Source: Skeletonema tropicum (taxonomy: Eukaryota; Bacillariophyta; Thalassiosirophyceae; Thalassiosirales; Thalassiosiraceae). From it: DNA of 64,000 nt. Made by a program: the position numbers and the translations under genes. A model generated the notes under the pieces. That model did no database searches. It was given only the letters and a program-made list of their open reading frames with translations, and was not told the DNA's origin. The stretch spans positions 1,798,001-1,862,000 of the forward strand of contig CM074145.1 in NCBI GenBank assembly GCA_037178625.1, read 5' to 3'. Shown in pieces: positions 20,613-31,034 of this stretch (position 1 is the first letter of the stretch; every line of letters starts with the position of its first letter).

Positions 20613-21949
20613 TTGGACAAGGAATTGCGCGCTGCCTTTCACTTTCAACATATGTGGTCCGTGGTTTTCTCCCATCGCCTGAAGAGGTTGGTGGTACAGA
20701 ACGTTATTTCTTCAATCCTCTGGAGACACCCCTGGCAGGTCTACTACAACCTTTGTGGACCAGGTAGGGATTCGATTGTTATGAATGATAATCAATGATA
20801 CGATCTGAAAAATGTCATCTCTGCTATACTGAAACTAACAAGGACTACCAAGCCCTTTCACTTCCGACTGAAGAGCTGTCTAGTTCTCTTCTGCGAAAGG
20901 AGACGCTATTCGCATGCTGGAACAAATCACAAATGGTAACCCTGCGAAATCCGTTCTATCCTTAAACGTATGTTTCCATTCTATCCTTGAACGTATGTTG
21001 TCAAAACTGCAACTCCCGTGCAGGAAGATTCGTCCTCCCTTCACGGATGAATTCCTTCCTGTTCCTGAAGGAATCGATACTGAGTCAGAGCCTCCGAGCT
21101 CGTCATCGTCAGCCACTGGTGCCCAAGGCTACTCTGTTGAGAGTCAGCAATCAAGGGGAGGTAGTGTCGCCGATGGGCTGGAGGACACCATTGGCTGAGT
21201 CCAAACTTCTTCCCCACTTCTTCTGTAGGTGGTGGGGAAATAGGCGAAATGGCTAAAGATAGAGCTGCTACTGGCCATCATATATGCAATGGGTCCAGGC
21301 GACGAAGGGATCTCTTGGCCAGTTCAGTCTACAACAGGTCATAATGTTCATATGTACGTTCTTGCTCTACATCTACACACCTTGAAAGAGTCACAGAAAT
21401 GGCTGTCTTGGTGGCAAGGAGATGAACCTCATACTCATTTCAATGGATCTTCTCTGACCAATGACATCTTTATACCTCGGTGGATGTTGATGTGTCGTCC
21501 CTTTTGATGTTGTCCCCTTTCTTGAAAGCCCAGGTGATCATAGAGCCTTCATCTTCATCTTTGACCTTACTTCACAGTCACAGAGCATTCTTGGTGAAAA
21601 CTCCTTCAAAATCCAACGTCATAGTGCTCGGAAAACTCTCAAAAGAGTCCTCGCGCGGTGAAGATTTACCTTTCTGAGATGCGCAAACATTTATCTATCC
21701 ATAGTATAGATATAGAACAGCGACAACTGACCTTACACATCTTGACTGCGTCCTGCGGAGCCTCTTTTGTCAGACATCGACCGTCAGTGGCAAATCCTGC
21801 ACAAACACAAACAGATCGATAATATTACGAGACATTGTGAGAGTAAATGTTGTCCTCTCCAGTTCCCTACACCTACACTCCCGTGGAGTGAACCAGTGGC
21901 CTACTGGTATGATAGGAAACGTGCATATCATATGAACATCTTCGATTGA
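20613..21949. other. Repeat-derived intergenic region, no supported gene
   Basis: Several frames of 60-95 codons overlap in different phases without a recognisable domain. One phrase is nearly doubled near 20950-21000 (TCCTTAAACGTATGTT and TCCTTGAACGTATGTT). The region may be the 5' part of the decayed retroelement that follows. Confidence 0.4.
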
Positions 21950-22969
21950 TTTTGCGTCGCGGGTGCGCTGGTAATATTAGCAATGCGATCCGAACCTCCA
22001 AACGCCATGGGATCGAGAACCCTGAGGCTCTCACTCTTGAGCAGGTCGAAGAAGGTGTATCAAGTATTGGTATTGTCAGCGACGACTTCGTATGCTTACT
22101 ACCAAGGCTTCTGCTTTGCGAAGCTTCACCCAGAGGAATCAACTGATTGCTGCCGAGGCTTCCGGGAATACTCATAAAGTTATTCGTCTGAAACAAAATT
22201 CCTCGTCCGTTTCAAGGGAATGTCAAGAGCGGCGGGGCACCTGCAGCATGGATCCACCTAGTACTATGGCAATTTTGGCCTATCTTCGTCTCCCTCAGGT
22301 TTTTTTTTCGTCCTTCACCAATCCTTTTTTACTAGAGAAGTGTTTGGATCGATGGGTAGACTCTTTGTCTTTGTGGATGATACCAACCTGTATATCACCC
22401 TTGATACCGCCCGCAACTATTTGGACCCTACGTTGCTGTACGAGGAGATCCTGTAAGAAACATAAACATAACTTGCCACGACAAAGCTTATTAACTACAG
22501 TCTAGAAGTCACCCTACCAACAACGTCAGCTTGGTACGCCTCTACCAACAGAAAATGGGAGAGGTCATGGAGCACACGGCATCAAGAATGCACATGCTCA
22601 TCTCGTCTGTCATCACCTCAATCGAGTTCGAGTACAACTGGACCTAGGTTCTTCTCGACTTGATTCCCAAGCTGCTACGTTGGATGCCTATGCTACAAAA
22701 CTAGGAAGAGTTGGTGTGGTGCCAAAAATGCAGGGTTTACTTCAGCTAAAACCCAAACCCCTTGCAGAAATTCTAGCCCACCCGCTCGTAGAGCCAACTG
22801 CAAAAGGGAGTTTGGCATTTATGCCCCACCCAGAAGACATGGGATGATCACGGGCATCTCGTGAGCATCCTAACGTCTTCCACCAAACTCTGTTTTGTAG
22901 TAAATGTTTGTTGTCTTTAAGGAATAGTACTTTCGTGTCAAATACGTTGTCGTGCCTTGTGATACCCAA

Positions 22970-23240
22970 GCCGGTGCTGTGTCTGCGGCCAACCTTACCC
23001 TGAACCTCGGATGCGGATGAGGGGGGAGGTTGTAATTCCATAATGCAGCGCGAAGAAAGTCGTACACAGCCTGACCCGATAAATGCTTCGCCGCCTGTCA
23101 ATTTTGTTGTCAAAGCGGTGAAGGAAGCAGCGTCAATCCCACCAACGAAAGACATTCTGTGCCTGTGGCCAACCTTACCCTTAACCTCTGATGAGGGGGA
23201 AGTTTGTGATTCCATAATGCAGCGCGCTGCAAATCGTACA
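22970..23240. repeat. Imperfect direct repeat of ~90 bp
   Basis: The sequence at 22977-23065 recurs with small gaps at 23157-23243; shared pieces include GGCCAACCTTACCCT, ATTCCATAATGCAGCGCG and TCGTACACAG. Confidence 0.75.
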
Positions 23241-23267
23241 CAGAGTGCTTACGGGAATACCTTCGCA

Positions 23268-23432
23268 CATGAACCCATCAGCGTGGTGTCCCGCTCACTC
23301 ACAGATGACCCTGTCATTGTGGTGTCCCGCTCACTCATCACAGTCACTCCACTCACACATGAACCCATCAGTGTGGTGTCCCGCTCACTCACAGATGACC
23401 CTGACACTGTCATTGTGGTGTCCCGCACACGT
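23268..23432. repeat. Short nested tandem repeats
   Basis: The phrase GTGGTGTCCCGCTCACTCA occurs three times, with a fourth diverged copy. A larger unit starting CACATGAACCCATCAG is repeated once, about 90 bp apart. Translation gives repeats of VVSRSL, but no gene context supports it. Confidence 0.8.
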
Positions 23433-24678
23433 TCCAAAGTTTTGCCCGGATCTCTATCTATCATGTCGCCATGGGACCGATCACCCAACTCCACTTGGAC
23501 CGCACCTCCATCAGTCTTCCTGCCCCTCACTCGTTTCCGACGCCGTCACCGTCTCCGCTGCACATTCGTAATCTCGTCCTGACCTTTCTTACCTTCGCCG
23601 TCATCCACAATAACTCAATGCGTCTCCATCGTTACTCCTCGTGCTCATGACTGGTGGTGGCTCTGCTAAGCAAAAGTGCTACTGGTACTGGCAGCCTATT
23701 CTCTACGAATCCAAGGATGGCCTATGGTACTATCGCTATCGTACGTTGAACAGGTGGATAACTCTCTCCGTTTGAATCTGCTAAGGAGTTGGGAGTGTGA
23801 AGGAATGTGTAGCTGGTGGTAGTCTGGTAGTCATGACCAGTTGGAAACTATGTGACAAGTTTAGCAATAGCAATGGGTGGCGAAGGTTCGGAACTCGTAT
23901 TTACAACCTGGACTTGCCTGGGTGGCCTATCGTCTTCAGATATGGCCAGGAATACGATATAGTCTTCGGTTCGGACTCGGACTTTAACCAACGACATAGA
24001 GGGATCTTTTTCAAGACATCTATTACACCTTGTTACCCTCTTTATATTTATACCCTCTTTAAATGTTGCCCGTAGCTTCAGGAAGCTATTACGCACTATC
24101 CATCAAGCGGTTGGGGCTGTTTGGCTTGTGGCATATGCCTACTGAACAACTTATATTGATCGATGGACGATGTTGCTCCAGCACTACCAAAGGGATGCAA
24201 CTCTTCGGGGGAAGTTCAGGGCCATGACCATGACACGGTGTGGTTACAGCTTGAAATTGGCACAAGTCTCTCCCCATTTGAACTATCCTATGGCAATGGT
24301 CGCCTTTGGCAAAAAAGTGTGGTTCCGGCAGGACACGTTCACAACGCACGTATGTTTGCTCCCACATCGAGGAAAGTCAACAAATATCACTTGGGATATG
24401 GCTACATCGGTTCATCCTATCACGAAGAATTCGGTGCAACGGCTCTATCGGGCCCTTCCCTCTCGCCACCAACAGCGTCACCGCCCGACTTCTGGTGCTT
24501 TCTTGCTATTGCTATTGCTAGTTGGGGTGGTACTTGGATGTGGAGAGACCTTGTCAACTCCGCTGAAGACCCATCTGATCTGCAGTGGCTTACGACGGCA
24601 ATGTGGTCGAATACAGCGCTTTGGTGTACTGATGGCTCTTATTCTTATTACCCTATCTCTGCTCCTGTGAGATTTTAG

Positions 24679-25133
24679 TGAAGCTGGCTGGATAATATAT
24701 GATACGGTTACAGAGCAACATCTGTATGGCGCCTTCTTCGAGCGGTCTGATCAAGATCAAGCGAGCTCCTACAGAGGTGAAATAATTGGTAATCTTGCCT
24801 TGCACATCTTCGTGCTGGTCAACGAACGCACGCAGGCAGGGCGTCACGACTTTGATCCAAGAATCGTCGTGTCACTACATCTACAGGCCAGAAGCTCGGC
24901 CTCGATGAGGTGGAAACCCAACTATACGACAAAAACTAGATCTCCATTTAGTCAGTCGGAACGTGAGAGGCGCTCACTGTTAGGAGCGCTTCTACCTTTT
25001 CTATTTCTAGAACTAGAAGTCGACCACATCCACATCCTCATCCACATCCTTCCTCTTCCTCCACCATAGCCATAGCAAATCAAGGAAGCAACAGCAACAA
25101 GAGGCTAAGACTAAGAAAACCTGATTGAAACGG
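24679..25133. other. Intergenic region, no gene seen
   Basis: Nothing recognisable on either strand. The end (25075-25130) is purine-rich. Confidence 0.5.
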
Positions 25134-25517
25134 ATCACTGTGGACCATATCTGATTTTGCGGTAGTCTGCATGGCTCCATGGACGGTGGTATCTAGCTTG
25201 GCTTGGCTGTTCATGGTCATGGTGACTCATTTGCAACATCATTCGGAAGGGTGGAAGTGGAAGTGGAAGTGGAAGTTCCTCCCACTCCCACTCCCATGTG
25301 AATGTGAGAATGATTAATCCATAAGGTAGGATAAGCTCGCCGCGTTACGTATTCACACTTACAAAGCAGAGATGATGATGGAAAGTATCTCTCTAGTATA
25401 TTCAAATGACTATGGTAGCCTTCAATGAGACGATTAATGCACAAGACTGAAGCTCGCCTCAGTAGCAACAGCTGTCAGCTAAGTAATATTATCTAAACCG
25501 ACGACAGACAGACGCAA

Positions 25518-25589
25518 GGGGCTGTGGCACAGTGGTAGCGCGTCCGCTTTGCATGCGGAAAGTCCGGGGTTCGACTCCCCGCAGCTCCA
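25518..25589 (+). tRNA. tRNA-Ala (anticodon TGC), copy B
   Basis: Sequence identical to the gene at 18727-18798, including its D-stem mismatch. Confidence 0.93.
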
Positions 25590-25594
25590 ACCAT

Positions 25595-25676
25595 GCATTC
25601 GTGTCCGAGCGGTCCAAGGAGCTCGACTCAAGTTCGAGTGTGTTCGCACTCGTGGGTTCAAATCCCACCGAATGCA
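25595..25676 (+). tRNA. tRNA-Leu (anticodon CAA), copy B
   Basis: Sequence identical to the gene at 18804-18885, again 5 bp after tRNA-Ala. Confidence 0.92.
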
Positions 25677-26218
25677 TCATCTTTTTTGGAGCGTAATGCA
25701 GCACAATTAAATCATTGCATTGACCACGCACCTGGCCTTTTCAGAAATACGGCTTCACCATCCGTCCAGACGTCTTCAGAATATATACGTGTGACATTAA
25801 TTTTTGCAATTCATAGAATATGGTACGTTTCATATCGTCTCAATATGGTACACAACGAAATCACTCCAGCCACAAGTTAAGCCAAGTCCATCGTTTTGCA
25901 ATGTCAATGTGATGAAACTTACTCCCTAAAGTGCACTTCTATCTTTTGCCTTTTACATTGTTATTGTAGCCACATGCATCTTTTGCTGTTTTGCCCGCTG
26001 TAGCCTAAACCTAAAAAATGTAGCTCTCGTCTGCTGATGACAACCGTGAATGAAAAAGAAAAAGCAGTCCTTCTAAACCTCTTGATCACCGGCTAAAGAG
26101 CCTCGTTAGTCGTTAAGGGTGCTGCGGCCATTCAGTCTTGCCCATATGAAATTACGCCAAAAAATGTTCTTCAACTTGGCCAGTCGAAGTCTGCTTGAAA
26201 CTGGAGGGAATTGGACTG

Positions 26219-26270
26219 TTGAAGAATGATTGATTACTGGGACAGTGACTTTAACTTTATCATTCTTCAA
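26219..26270. other. Hairpin-forming inverted repeat
   Basis: TTGAAGAATGAT (26219-26230) is perfectly complementary to 26259-26270 with a 28-nt loop. It begins where the homology between copies A and B ends. Confidence 0.65.
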
Positions 26271-26485
26271 TAATGCAAGTCACCAGTCCGTTCCTAGACT
26301 GATGATGATGACAGGATTATGAGCCTAGACAGGACCGTAAGTCGGTGCAGGCAAAGCCGTTCACAAGATTGTGAATAGAGCTCCTTATAATATGAAGTAT
26401 AACGGATCTTTTTTCATGCCCGTGGGCATGGGCACCACTTTCCTTTTGGCTTTCGCCATTTATCCCCACCCCACTTGTCGTCACT

Positions 26486-27709
26486 TCACTCGTTTTCACT
26501 CCAATTGTCGTCACCCCATTCGTCGGTTAGGGTTGGAAGTTCTGTAGCTGCGGTAGGATTTATCGTAGGAGGATTTGATGGCATAGGAGTCGGAGATAGA
26601 GTGGGAGATATAGTCGGAAATATAGTCGGAGATAGAGTTGGAGGGGTAGGATTTGGAGTTGGAGGATTTGATGGCATGGGAGTCGGAGGTAGAGTCAGAG
26701 GAGATGGGGCTGGAGTAGGATTTGGAGTTGGAGGATTTGATGGCATGGGAGTCGGAGGAAGAGTTGGAGGAACTAGGACTGGGTTAGGATTTGGAGTAGG
26801 ATTTGGAGTTGGTGGGTTTGTCACACAAAGGCCACCAAATTATCAAATTCAATCTTGACTTGGGTTGTGGAACCAATCGATAGGACAGTAACATCTAAAT
26901 CTCTCCCATCACCGAGGTAACTCGCGAATGATTTACTCTATCACCAGCACCAAGCTTTCCTAGCAGAAATGAAGCTCCATCACCATCAGGTGTTACTTCA
27001 GTATCAATATCAGCTTCGACAATCATCACAGTGTTGCCACCTTCTACGGTGCCACTATTGATTCCCGCCTTCTTGTTGTACATGAGGAAGAGCTTTTTTC
27101 CAGGAAACCTGTTCATCTTCATGAGGATGGTTTGAGACAAACCAGCATCGTAGTCGTAGTCAGCTTGACCGGTGATTTCAGTCTCCAAGCAATTGTCCGT
27201 GAATCCAGTTCCACCAATGTTCATGTTGACGCGCTTGTTATTGAACCATCCCATCTCTGCCAAGATTTCGCTGAGAAGCAAAATGCGTTGTATTAGTAAA
27301 TATGTAAGTATATCTATCAATCAGCACATATGGAAGTAGAAGTAGAAGCCAACTTACCTGCGTTGAAGCACATAACTGGACCTTTGTCTTTGGCATAACT
27401 ATAACTGCTGCCCATCATGCCGGAATTGTCACCGTATACGTATACCTGAGAGCCTTCGCTGGAGTGGTCATAGCCAAAGTTGCTGAAACGAGAGGTATTG
27501 TGAGAGTATGTGAGCGAAGTGTAATAGCACATAACAGAAGCAACATAACATATTATAAAGTACTCACTGTCCGAGCTCATGCATCTGAACAGACAGATAG
27601 GTAATTACACCAATCATTCGAATTCGAATTCGAGCACACACTCATCCAACGGTTGATGAATGCGTATGCGATGGGATCCAAAACGTTGGGAGGGAAGCAG
27701 TACATCCAG
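26486..27709 (-). pseudogene. Gametolysin-like (M11) metalloprotease, 5'-truncated and frameshifted
   Basis: The minus strand encodes recognisable M11 blocks in order: a YCFPPNV...AYAFINRW segment (27709-27640), the zinc site HELGHNFGYDH, GDNSGMMG (Met-turn) and MCFNA-AKSWQ. The zinc site is completed by splicing out an 85-bp intron (27483-27567); a second intron is 27271-27357. The chain is broken by apparent frameshifts. A duplicated CTGT (27585-27600) separates NDWCNYLSV from the zinc site. A duplicated AG (27250-27263) follows KSWQ. Phase changes occur near 26930-26945 and again near 26815-26845, before the Pro-Thr spacer. The 3' part encodes a PTPNPTP spacer ending in an acidic WGDDNWSENE tail. 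No start or signal peptide remains; upstream sequence is a repeat fragment. Family call is firm; the pseudogene call would change only if several indels were sequencing errors. Confidence 0.78.
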
Positions 27710-27804
27710 CTGTAGTTCATGGAAGAGAATAACGAATGTTAGTATGCACTCTGAAAAAGGAAGACGGAAGTGGCAAACTCATTAGTCAGCAATGTCTGTA
27801 GGAT

Positions 27805-28000
27805 GGGAAACTCCAGCCACAAGCACAAGCTAAGCCAACTCCATCGTTTTGCGATGTTGATGAAACTTACTCCCTAAAGTGCAATTCTATCTTCTGCCTT
27901 TTATAATTTTATATTATAACCACATGCATCTTTTGCTTTTTTTTCCGCTTTTATTTAGAGCCTAAACCTAAAAAATGTAGCACTTCATCTAAAAAAATTC
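27805..28000. repeat. Diverged third copy of the tRNA-downstream repeat
   Basis: This stretch resembles 19068-19240 and 25859-26030. Shared phrases are ACTCCAGCCACAAG, TGATGAAACTTACTCCCTAA and CCTAAACCTAAAAAATGTAG. It lacks the tRNA genes and lies just upstream of the truncated protease. Confidence 0.85.
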
Positions 28001-28389
28001 AAATCACAGACTGCTAGACTCCTCCGTATATAGCTGTAGCTGTAGCGCTTCAATGTCAGCTCTAGCTCTAGCTTTAGCTTGAGTTGCAATGATTATCAAA
28101 AAGTAAGTATTCAAGCTCACTAAGAAGATGTTGTCCCACTGACTCTTGTACTTGTACATAAATAGCCTCCTTTATTGTAAATAAGTAGGAGTAAGTAGCC
28201 TGCATTGTATGTGTCTTTTCAGCAGCCCTTTGAACGCGTTACGACACTGAAAGTATTCCAAATAACACCCTTGTGAAACATTTATCGCAAAGTTAAGAAC
28301 TCTTGTAATTTTAATGATTGCTTCCTATGGTAATTACAAAATAAATACCTCCAAATAATTACATGAACAAATGGGGTGAAGTTTTACAG
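28001..28389. other. Intergenic region, no gene seen
   Basis: The sequence is A/T-rich, with a run of GCT-type near-repeats at 28028-28085 (TAGCTGTAGCTGTAGCG, then CTCTAGCTCTAGC). No coding evidence was found. Confidence 0.5.
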
Positions 28390-28447
28390 TCCGAGGGGCT
28401 CAGGTAAGGACACCATCTTCCGAGGGGCGCAGGTAAGGACACCATCT
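28390..28447. repeat. 29-bp tandem duplication
   Basis: Two copies of a 29-bp unit starting TCCGAGGGG and containing CAGGTAAGGACACCATC stand head to tail with one substitution. Confidence 0.85.
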
Positions 28448-28682
28448 CATACACAAACACCATGGGCCGATCTGAGTTTGATTTGTAGTGTTTGTTGATT
28501 GACAGCAACGGCAAGCAAGAAGCAAGATGTTGTAATCGCAATAGTATCTACCAAGGGCCGGGACATTGTATCATCTGCCTACTGCTGCGAAGAGAGGGCT
28601 TTTCGAAGATAAAGACTGCTCGACCGACATTTCAATATACACAAACGGTTCTTATTTCGAATATATAATACATAACGCAACA

Positions 28683-30185
28683 ATGATGAAACAAAGCCTC
28701 CTCTTCCTTCTCCTTGGCTACACATCACACGCCCAACAACATCAACAGCAGGGATGTCGAACCACCACATCGACACAAAGCATCACATGCACACAAACCT
28801 CCTGCACACCCCGCTACGACGGTGGATGCTCCGATGACGAATTTCAAGAAGATTCCACACAAACGTATTGTAATGTACAGGGGGATACGACTACGTGTGG
28901 CTATAGTGTCATTTGTTGCTCTCCTCAGTCACAACATGGTAAATCTGGAACTTGTGGAAATGGAAATAGGGGCAACACTATCTGCCCAATTGTAGGAGAA
29001 TGCTGTAGTCCATTCGGATGGTGTGGTACTACCCCCGATCATTGCAGCGGTGGTGGTGGCGGTGACTCCTCCAATACTAATAATTATAACAATAATCAAG
29101 CAACAACAGCAGCAGAACCAGCAGCGTCCGATTGGTGGGATAATGAAGCAATATACAAAAAGGATCCATCTTCCAGTAGTACACGATATACCGATACATA
29201 CTCGTCCACTTGGAATGGCCTACCAGCACCATCCGATCAACAAAATTTACGATCTTCTACTGACTCGTATAATACCAGGTCGTCATCATCACAAGTAGCA
29301 ACAAGTGCAGGAGCAGGTGCCGGATTAGGATTTGCATTTGTAGTTATTGGTATAGCTGGATGTTATGCTTGGAGGAGAGAACAGGAGAAGGCAGATTGTC
29401 CGGGGGGGATGATGACGGATGGCGTCGTTCTTCCTCCTGTTGTGAATGGTGTGTTGGATACGGATGGGGGGAGTTTGGCTAGGAGATATGGTATTGATAG
29501 TAGTAGTGATGAAGAGGATGAGGAGGATGATTCCGTAGATGTGAGGAGTAGACGATCGAGGAATACCAATAATATGGGACGTGATCCAAGTGTGTATGGA
29601 AGTAGTGGCGTTGCTGTAGCAGAACAAGTCGAAGATAATGATGGAAGGAGTAAATCATCATCATCATCGAGAAGAGGAATGGGGAGAGATCCAAGTGTAA
29701 GGAATAATGGAGGTAGTATTAGAAGTAGTAGTAACGGGGGTGGTGGGAGTAATAGACGACGCTCTTCTGTTGAAGATCATGATGCTAGGAGTCATCGAAC
29801 TTCTACTACCCGTGCTACTACTACTACTACCAAGAGCAAACGAGGGGGTGGGGGAAACAGAGATCCTAGTATCAACAACGGTAGCACTAATGTTACTGGT
29901 ACTGGCAGCAACAGCAGCAGCAACGGTTCTTCCACAAAGGACGAGGTGAAAAAGAAGAAGAAGAAGAAGTCACAATATCCAGCTCCAGCCACAGCACCAC
30001 CTCGTCCACCACCACCACAGGTCATGAATCTTCTCGATCGAAAATTGAGCAATAATAGTAAAGAGTCCGACTCACGGAAGCAGCGAAAAGAGTGGGTCAA
30101 GAAAACAATCTATGATACTGGATCGGAAGAAGATGAGGATGGATTTGATGATGATACGGACTCGCAGTTGAATTGGGCAGCTTAA
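28683..30185 (+). CDS. Single-pass membrane protein with an extracellular hevein-type chitin-binding domain
   Basis: I chose the ATG at 28683 because it gives a signal peptide (MMKQSLLFLLLGYTSHAQ); the upstream frame has no better ATG. The product is 500 residues in one exon. The ectodomain is Cys-rich. Residues ~91-121 match a chitin-binding type 1 (CBM18, hevein) domain: C-x-x-G-N-R-G-x-x-C, then CCSPFGWCG, then HC. Residues ~210-230 are a membrane helix (GLGFAFVVIGIAGCYAW). The cytoplasmic tail is acidic and Ser/Asn-rich, with three copies of a (M)GRDPS[VI] motif near residues 298, 333 and 392, a polylysine run and a Pro-rich stretch. Such a layout could link chitin in the wall or in other organisms to the cell interior. 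Chitin binding follows from the family; signalling is inference, as the tail has no kinase domain. Confidence 0.85.
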   Translation: MMKQSLLFLLLGYTSHAQQHQQQGCRTTTSTQSITCTQTSCTPRYDGGCSDDEFQEDSTQTYCNVQGDTTTCGYSVICCSPQSQHGKSGTCGNGNRGNTICPIVGECCSPFGWCGTTPDHCSGGGGGDSSNTNNYNNNQATTAAEPAASDWWDNEAIYKKDPSSSSTRYTDTYSSTWNGLPAPSDQQNLRSSTDSYNTRSSSSQVATSAGAGAGLGFAFVVIGIAGCYAWRREQEKADCPGGMMTDGVVLPPVVNGVLDTDGGSLARRYGIDSSSDEEDEEDDSVDVRSRRSRNTNNMGRDPSVYGSSGVAVAEQVEDNDGRSKSSSSSRRGMGRDPSVRNNGGSIRSSSNGGGGSNRRRSSVEDHDARSHRTSTTRATTTTTKSKRGGGGNRDPSINNGSTNVTGTGSNSSSNGSSTKDEVKKKKKKKSQYPAPATAPPRPPPPQVMNLLDRKLSNNSKESDSRKQRKEWVKKTIYDTGSEEDEDGFDDDTDSQLNWAA

Positions 30186-30264
30186 TAATGTAAAGCTCTC
30201 AAACTTGATTGTTAAAATAATATGTTATAGGTGCATAATGATACGTACCAGAGGTCTTTCTTAT

Positions 30265-31034
30265 TTATGTAACTTGCACCAACATAGAATCAATGGCTTC
30301 CACAATTGCAGCTGAAACTTCCTCAGGCTCCTTCGTTCCATCAACTTCGACAGATATATCCTTGTAAACCCCCTTCACTGCATCAATATTGGTACGGAAT
30401 TCTTCCAAACGGACCGTAACTTTCTCCTCGGTATCATCACTCCTTTGCTCCAATCGAGCCAACACCTCATCATCCTCCGGTGGAGAAAATGTCATGTGAT
30501 AAATCTTTCCAGTTTCTGGATCAGTCCTCCTCCCAACGACACGTTCGACCAAAATATCCTGAGGCACATCAAGGAAAATGAAGCAATCAGCGGAAACTCC
30601 AGCCTCGACGAGGGCCTCAGCTTGGGCAGGTGTGCGGGGAAACCCATCGAGGAGCCATCCAGATTTCATACAGTCCGATTCTTTAAGACGATCTTTTACA
30701 ACTCCAATGATGACCTCGTCAGGAACAAGTTTTCCAGCATCCATAAAGTCTTTTGCTTCGATGCCGACGTCACTTCCTGCTGCGACTGCGGCTCGAAGCA
30801 TATCACCTGAACTTAAATGAATAACCCCATCTATAAAGAATAAGAGAGAAGAATGTGAGAGATGAATCATATGTCAGAGAATGTGAGTGTAATCGAATCG
30901 GAGTCGGAATATCAATCTCTTCGTCATCATTGCTACTTCCTTCGCCACTTACATTTCTCTTTGATAATCTCACACTGAGTACCCTTACCACTCGCTGGAG
31001 CTCCACCAATAATCAATCGTGGTGGAGACTTCAT
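30265..31034 (-). CDS. Adenylate kinase, two exons
   Basis: Exons are 31034-30953 and 30830-30265 around a 122-bp GT-AG intron, giving 215 residues. The P-loop is GGAPASGKGT at residues ~10-19. Further family marks are HLSSGDMLR, GKLVPDEVI, LLDGFPRT and the LID start GRRTDPETGKIYH. The LID is of the long type. The enzyme interconverts ATP + AMP and 2 ADP. The start is fixed by an in-frame stop 15 codons upstream without another ATG. No targeting peptide is evident, so a cytosolic location is likely, although an unannotated upstream exon cannot be ruled out. It is convergent with the chitin-binding protein gene, whose stop lies 80 bp away. Confidence 0.93.

Larger units (their letters stand above)
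21950..24678 (+). pseudogene. Decayed reverse-transcriptase-type retroelement
   Basis: Two successive reverse-transcriptase-like motifs are visible in different frames. A G-G-A-P-A-A-W segment lies at about 22222-22298. A typical catalytic FVDDTNLY segment lies at 22370-22393. They are one base out of phase, and a run of nine T (22300-22308) between them is a plausible slip site. Further downstream the frame ending at 24678 contains CTDGSY, which resembles the start of an RNase H-like domain. Numerous stops and phase changes elsewhere show it is not functional. The type (probably non-LTR or another RT lineage, not clearly copia or gypsy) and both borders are uncertain. Confidence 0.5.
25134..26218. 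repeat. Segmental duplication, copy B
   Basis: Second copy of the tRNA segment, about 6.8 kb downstream of copy A and in the same orientation. It lacks both inverted-repeat insertions. After CGTTAAGGG (26111-26119) it continues with a ~100-bp stretch matching 20524-20612 of copy A, which shows the 1.2-kb difference is a clean presence/absence polymorphism between paralogues. Confidence 0.9.

Noticed and set aside
26475..26858. Plus-strand Gly/Val-rich frame
   Set aside because: Antisense of the Pro-Thr spacer of the M11 pseudogene.
27568..27640. A 56-bp intron with a 17-nt exon in the M11 gene instead of a frameshift
   Set aside because: Such splicing would remove an NDWC...LSV block that belongs to the family, while a simple 4-bp duplication explains the break better.
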